Shown here: positions 59,271 to 64,000 of the stretch, piece by piece | Layout of the letters: each line of letters starts with the position of its first letter | How positions within the stretch are numbered: position 1 is the stretch's first letter | Assembly (NCBI RefSeq): GCF_905475465.1 | Contig: NC_062236.1 | Span: forward strand, 9,992,001 to 10,056,000 | Source of the DNA: Pieris napi | Lineage: Eukaryota > Arthropoda > Insecta > Lepidoptera > Pieridae | DNA length: 64,000 bases | Direction: 5' to 3' | Notes under the pieces: model-generated | The model's input: the letters and a program-made list of their open reading frames with translations, nothing else | Databases searched by the model: none | What the model was told of the DNA's origin: nothing | Made by a program: the position numbers and the translations under genes

Positions 59271-62200
59271 TTTATACTTTTCAACTCTGAAATTAATAAT
59301 ACACTTGTAAAAAATATGATGTAAAAAAAGAATTATCTATTAGCTTCCGCTTTAATATGCTTAGTGTTTAAAATAATTTCATATTAACATTTGTCAACAG
59401 GAAATGTATTATTTTTTGCAAAACTTGAAGATACGGAGTTGGAACTATTGTTTAAAACAAATTATCTTGTACTAAAATGTTGTAAAATAAAAAAAGTGTG
59501 TGCGTGTAACCTTTACGCGCGATTGAAGTAAAACTTCTTTGGCATTGACGACATATATTAATGAAATGATTAAATATTAACTTAAATAATAAATATCAAA
59601 TTATAATTTAATTATATTTATTATTTATGTGCTTTACAAAGATTATTCAAATACGAAGGTTAGATCAGCACATGTCAATATAACCTTGTTATTGAATATT
59701 ATAGAATGTCGCAATCGTCAGAAAATTTATTATTAATTTACTTATTTTAAAAGTAATAAATCAATAAGTATATTTAGAGATTTTCAAAAATATATAAAAA
59801 CGGATATGCAGATATAGTTATTAAATAAAACAAATACTCAGATATAAAAATTTATATTATAGGAAATATTTTGGATTCAACAACGTCCTTCCATCACGCG
59901 CCTGCGCCGATATTCGACTAATGGCACTTAAAAATATATTTGTGACAGAATCCACACTACAATTGTCATTAAATTTGGTTAAGTAACATGCTTTGTCAAT
60001 GGGGAAGACCGCTCGTCCCTTATTAAATAATTGCATTATGATTTTGACGCGGACGTAAGATGGTCGTATGTGTTACCTAGGCACATTGAGCTCAATTAGG
60101 GCCAAGCATGTGACCTTTTAAAAGTGATGTCAATCCCGTGTGAATCTTGCATCAAACCAGGCGCGCGCTTTTCGTTGTCGTCAATACGCCAATACAAATC
60201 ACATATCACATGACTGTTGATCCATCGAGCAGGAAAGAAAACTGTTTTTTTTTTAAATCACTGTTCGCATTATTACCTAGCTAATCTAGACTTAAACTAG
60301 CACGCATCTCGCAGACATACGATGTTTCCGCTATACTACATTTCCATTTTTACATCGGGGGTCGAAGTCAATTCCTTAATTGCTTTCGAAGCAATAAAAA
60401 CTTAGCTGCGAAGGCATAATTAATTTTTTTTTTCACGATAATTATCACACAAATATCACTATCTATCGGCCGATACGTAGCGGACAGCATAATGTAACTA
60501 CAATGCGCGAGGAATTGACCGAGGCCCCTAATAAAAAAAAAACAAAATAAGAAAAACGATCAAAAACTACTCCCAAACGTAGCGTCGTAAGTGATATACG
60601 TCTCATTACGCGGGAGATTCAAAACTGAGCTTCACAAGACTACAAGTGCTTCATCGGCCACAAAATCAACGTACAATAACACACCAGACTAACTTCTTAA
60701 AATTATACAATAAAAAGGCTTACAAAAAAATTAATTACGAATATCGATGAACATAATTTTAACACGAGTACAAATCGTATATAATAACTGTACAATACAA
60801 TAATACAATTGTGACGTTATCTCATCAGGCCTTCACAACATTCGTTCGCTTATTTACAATAACTATCCAAGCTTTAGACGAATCACAAAATAATAAGTAA
60901 TTATGCCCGATTAATCCCATGATACGATTGTGATTTCAACAATGTTTTAAACGGTTACATTCCAAACATAACAAATACCCTCTAAAGAAATTTTTAAGGT
61001 TTCATTCGATCGCAAGCTCACGAGTTTCACAACGCCTAATAAAAAGTAGAAAATAAATAAAGAACGTTAACAACTACGTCCGGTAAGGCACGGGCCCGAC
61101 AGTTCACTACTTCACTGATTACGTATACAAATCCTTATCGAGCCATTTAGACCGCTTTCGGGACAGTCCATTCTCCAACAAAATATTACTGAATCAAATT
61201 CTTTCTATCCAAAAACAGCAATTATAAATTAGGGAATGTTTACATCTATTTTAACTTTGCAAAAATAAACTTATTTTAAAAAAAGATAGTCCTAGACTTA
61301 CTTGACCAAAAAGGACTGTCCGCAAACTGTCACCATCATCCTCCCTTTCACATTTCTTCGAAAAGAAAGAGACCACTCTATGTGAAACCTTTCGTAGAAT
61401 AACAGACCTTACAATTATGACGCTAACTTAATTTACCGATTCTTATTTCGATACTAATCTCGGTTGTAATAAATAAGTTCTTAAGTTAACAAGCGCTTCG
61501 TTATCGCCGGCCATATTCTCAATGTACAATTTTAATGGATTTTGGCATAGATGGAACCTTCAAGTGTGGTGCTATTTTTATTACCCAGTCAGAGATAGAT
61601 TTCATGAGAATATGGGATTGGCAAATAAAAATGTTGACTTTCTATTTTAACCGAATACTATATTTAGTATCAAACTTTTTGGCAAAACATGAATGACGCT
61701 TTAAAAACAGATAATTACAACTTTTGTGGAAATACTTAACTTTATTCGTAACGCACTAATTTAGCCTAAAACTAACCACAGACATGACACTTTCAATATA
61801 CGAGAAATTGTTCGCGGCTTTTCTCGACATGTATTATTTTATTCTTATAAAATAATCGATTTTCAAAATACTAAAGTAACGTGTCTGCGGCGAGCTGAGG
61901 CTCACTTAAAGCCGGTGGTGTTTTATACAAAACGGTTTGGTTATAATTGTTCGTGTTTCATATAATCTCCAAGATAGTTGTATCGTTTGTTTTGACATTT
62001 TACCAGTTTTTTTGCAACTTTTGCATTTTAATTACCTTTTGCTTTATTACGTAACGTATTTGAGGGGGGGCCATTTGTAAACCATTTGTAAAAATTACGA
62101 TGCGGGGCGGATATTGAATTACGCGTTATTGTTAATATTATTTTCGCCTTTCCAGTACTTTACACCACATAATGGTAACTTTTAAGGTATAAAGAGTCAC

Positions 62201-63132
62201 TAGGTGGTCACGAAACGTTTTACTATACTTTGGTACAGAAAAACGTTACGGCGCGTTACATGGGGGGGGGTCCAATAATCTACAAAAAATTGCGTGACAT
62301 AATACTTGAACGCTCCCTGTAGCCAAACACATATACAGACATTTTTACAGCTGTTTGGTTTCGGTTTCGTATAAACGTTACTAAAAACTAGTCGTTTTAT
62401 CAATTTAAGAATGTCATAAACAGTACAACTACCTCAAAGATTAAAAAGCAAATACTAACAATAATATATTCGATTCTCCTACTTATTCTATCTTTAAAGC
62501 GTTCGGGGCGATCTCAGATCTGAAACTAATCTCAAGTACACACTCAAGCACGATTATCACAATCGAAATTTAAAATAAAGATAGAAATTCGTACGAATTG
62601 AAGTTAAAAAACAACTGAAATTAGTCTAGTTTTCGTCAAGAGAAATAATTATGAAGACAGTAAAGTTTTTTTAATTATAAGACAAAAATATAAAGATGTG
62701 TTACAAGAGAAGATAAATAGTTACTTAAGTTAGATTACTTTTTACATTCAGTTAAAATAATAAAACACTGATTTAAAACAAAATTGGGAAAAATTGGCAA
62801 CATTCGACTTGAGTGCGAACACAAGATTCGTTCAATCTCGAGATATGGACTACACGTTTGGACGCAAATTTTAAACAAAGCGGTTATGGCGGTTATATTT
62901 AGCATTTGTGTACTGAGTTTTACATTTATAAAATAAGGAGAAATTAAAAAAAAACCGAATACAATTTAACTTTTCCTACTACCACGGAAACTTTGTCTCC
63001 GATTTATTTTAAAAACTTGATATGAACTTTATACGCTTCTACCTAAAAAATCTTGATTAAAAATTAATATTTAGTTATAACCAATATAATCTGTAAAACA
63101 TCCTGTATATAAAACTCAGTACAAAGTATACA
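59271..63132 (-). other. Convergent intergenic stretch; probable long tws 3'UTR
   Basis: No coding frame on either strand. From 59880 to 61500 it lacks the SINE and LINE fragments that fill the rest of the window. Minus-strand AATAAA signals (TTTATT on +) occur at 59617-59622 and 59726-59731 and could end a tws transcript of about 3.6 kb of 3'UTR. The extent is inference; the region could partly be intergenic. Confidence 0.4.
62030..62325. mobile_element. Probable MITE in the tws downstream region
   Basis: Right end 'aaaaaattgcgtgacataat' + 'acttgaacgctccctg' and G-runs (gggggggg at 62263-62270; ggggggg near 62065) with 'attacgtaacgtatttgagg' on the left form imperfect inverted ends. Degraded on the left. 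No coding frame. Confidence 0.5.
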
Positions 63133-63354
63133 TCACGTGAGGCCCGGGTGCTCGGTTAGCTTAACTTTAGCCACAGTCACTTTAGCTACGGTAACTCGGT
63201 TAACGGTTGCCATAGTTACCATAACTCTAGTTACGGTCCGATCGGTAACGATAGCCTCCGTTACGGTAGCTGTACTAACGATAACTATAGATACGGTAAC
63301 GAAGTACCCAGTTACAGTAACTTCGGTAACGGATTCTTCGGTATCGGTGACGCG
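63133..63354 (-). other. In-frame open extension behind the tws stop / GTNACN repeat
   Basis: Directly after the tws TAG (next base C) the minus-strand frame stays open for 73 codons to TGA at 63133-63135. The peptide would be RVTDTEESVTEVTVTGYF.. and ..RVTVAKVTVAKVKLTEHPG, dominated by Val-Thr pairs encoded by varied GTN ACN codons. The same DNA is a degenerate repeat of GTTACC/GTAACC-like hexamers, so the open frame may be a by-product of the repeat. If TAG is read through, PP2A-B55 would gain a beta-prone tail; otherwise this is 3'UTR. Confidence 0.5.
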
Positions 63355-63480
63355 CTAGTACTTATCCTGGAAGATGAAGAGATTGTTGGTGGCGGCGACT
63401 GCTATGATGCTTTCGTGAGGATGCCACGCCGTGTGCAGAATCTTCTTGATGAAGTCGAGGCAGTCTACGCTGATTTCATC
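63355..63480 (-). CDS. tws: PP2A B55 regulatory subunit (twins), last coding exon
   Basis: C-terminal 41 residues of the B/PR55 regulatory subunit of protein phosphatase 2A, a seven-bladed WD40 propeller that selects substrates for the PP2A core enzyme. Reads DEISVDCLDFIKKILHTAWH.. and ..IIAVAATNNLFIFQDKY, then TAG. This is the strongly conserved last blade; the family usually ends 'NNLYIFQDK' plus one to three residues, so length is normal. Acceptor cgttttccag lies at 63481-63490 on the minus strand. The gene continues to the right beyond the window. Confidence 0.95.
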   Translation of the reverse strand, partial: DEISVDCLDFIKKILHTAWHPHESIIAVAATNNLFIFQDKY

Positions 63481-63559
63481 CTGGAAAACGAGTTATTGAA
63501 TTTAAAAATATTGATTTTAAAATTAATAATTTATTCACATAATTAATTTCAATACAAAC

Positions 63560-63689
63560 CTTCTTCCTCTTAGCGGTGGTGGCGACGCGACGCGCGCGCA
63601 AAGGCTGTCTCGGTCGAGCCGCGGCCTCACGCGACGCTTCAAGCGTCAGCTCGTTACGACGACCGCCGCCGCCGCTACGTTCGAATATT
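63560..63689 (-). CDS. tws: PP2A B55 regulatory subunit (twins), penultimate exon
   Basis: One base plus 43 codons: IFERSGGGGRRNELTLEASR.. to ..ARRVATTAKRKK, joining in phase to DEISVD in the last exon across a 79-base intron (donor AAG|GTTTGT, acceptor TTCCAG). 'F.R.......TLEASRE......L..RKV....KRKKDEISVD' is a diagnostic B55 stretch. The segment holds Gly- and Ala/Arg-rich runs where the family loop is variable, and it is very GC-rich against an AT-rich window. Upstream exons are outside the window; 63690-64000 is intron with nothing recognised. Confidence 0.95.
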
Positions 63690-64000
63690 CTGAAAACATT
63701 ATTTATTTAGTATGGATTCTATGTCTCTTTATTATATGTAGTAATTGGAGGTCTGTGGCCTATGACTACTCTTCAAGGAAACTAGTAAACTAATTACTCT
63801 TGTGTATCAAAAGAGGAAATGCTATCGACTCAGGTTTGTCAAAGCGCCGAGTATGACAAATACATAATAATAAGGAATTAAAATTTAGTCTGAATCTTGA
63901 CTGTGTATATGCCATAGGGTTTGTCGTTCATCTTTCATATATTTAATTTTATATAGTATTTTTTCTAATATATAACTAAACAAACAACCTTAATTTATTT

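Noticed and set aside
63137..63358. 73-codon + strand ORF rich in Val and Thr
   Set aside because: It is the mirror of the GTNACN repeat behind the tws stop. The minus-strand frame is the one continuous with a real gene.
1..64000. CRISPR array, operon or phage content
   Set aside because: Spliced genes, SINEs and LINEs show eukaryotic nuclear DNA; no regularly spaced identical repeats with unique spacers.

Overview
The window looks like AT-rich insect nuclear DNA, most likely from a moth or butterfly. The order is inferred from its many tRNA-derived SINEs and LINE 3' ends with a look I associate with Lepidoptera. It holds split genes with GT..AG introns separated by long repeat-rich non-coding stretches. 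I see no tRNA or rRNA gene, CRISPR array or bacterial operon.

Two protein genes can be read with confidence. The first, on the + strand (coding exons from 37076 to 58603), is a complete ABC half-transporter of the insect ABCH subfamily. I assembled it by hand from 15 coding exons whose phases all fit, giving 719 residues: an N-terminal ATPase domain (Walker A, Q-loop, LSGGQ signature, Walker B and H-loop all intact), then a transmembrane domain with a large, probably glycosylated first external loop. The leader exon at 37027 carries a tiny upstream ORF. A possible far-upstream 5'UTR exon with a strong donor lies at about 18.5 kb, and a poly(A) signal at 59236. The second gene, on the - strand at the right edge, is the 3' end of the PP2A B55 regulatory subunit gene (twins, tws): its last two coding exons (63560-63689 and 63355-63480). 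The two genes converge, with about 4.1 kb between their stop codons.

Layout: 1-18.5 kb is intergenic or intronic DNA filled with SINE, LINE and MITE fragments, plus a possible minus-strand first exon near 8.5 kb. From 18.5 to 37 kb is repeat-rich DNA that may be the first ABCH intron; it includes a deleted PIF/Harbinger transposon with the start of a HARBI1-like transposase. From 37 to 58.6 kb is the ABCH gene; intron 2 alone (5.1 kb) holds a 1-kb foldback element, two SINEs, a LINE tail split by a 417-bp Harbinger MITE, and a Jockey fragment. From 58.6 to 63.35 kb is the space between the two stop codons, probably 3'UTR for both genes.

The most unusual signal is just behind the tws stop codon. 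The frame stays open for 73 more codons after TAG and is built of degenerate Val-Thr (GTNACN) repeats. This is either a stop-codon readthrough extension or a degenerate minisatellite in the 3'UTR. Also notable are four elements with TTA/TAA duplications typical of PIF/Harbinger, and two foldback elements whose long arms could form double-stranded RNA if transcribed.
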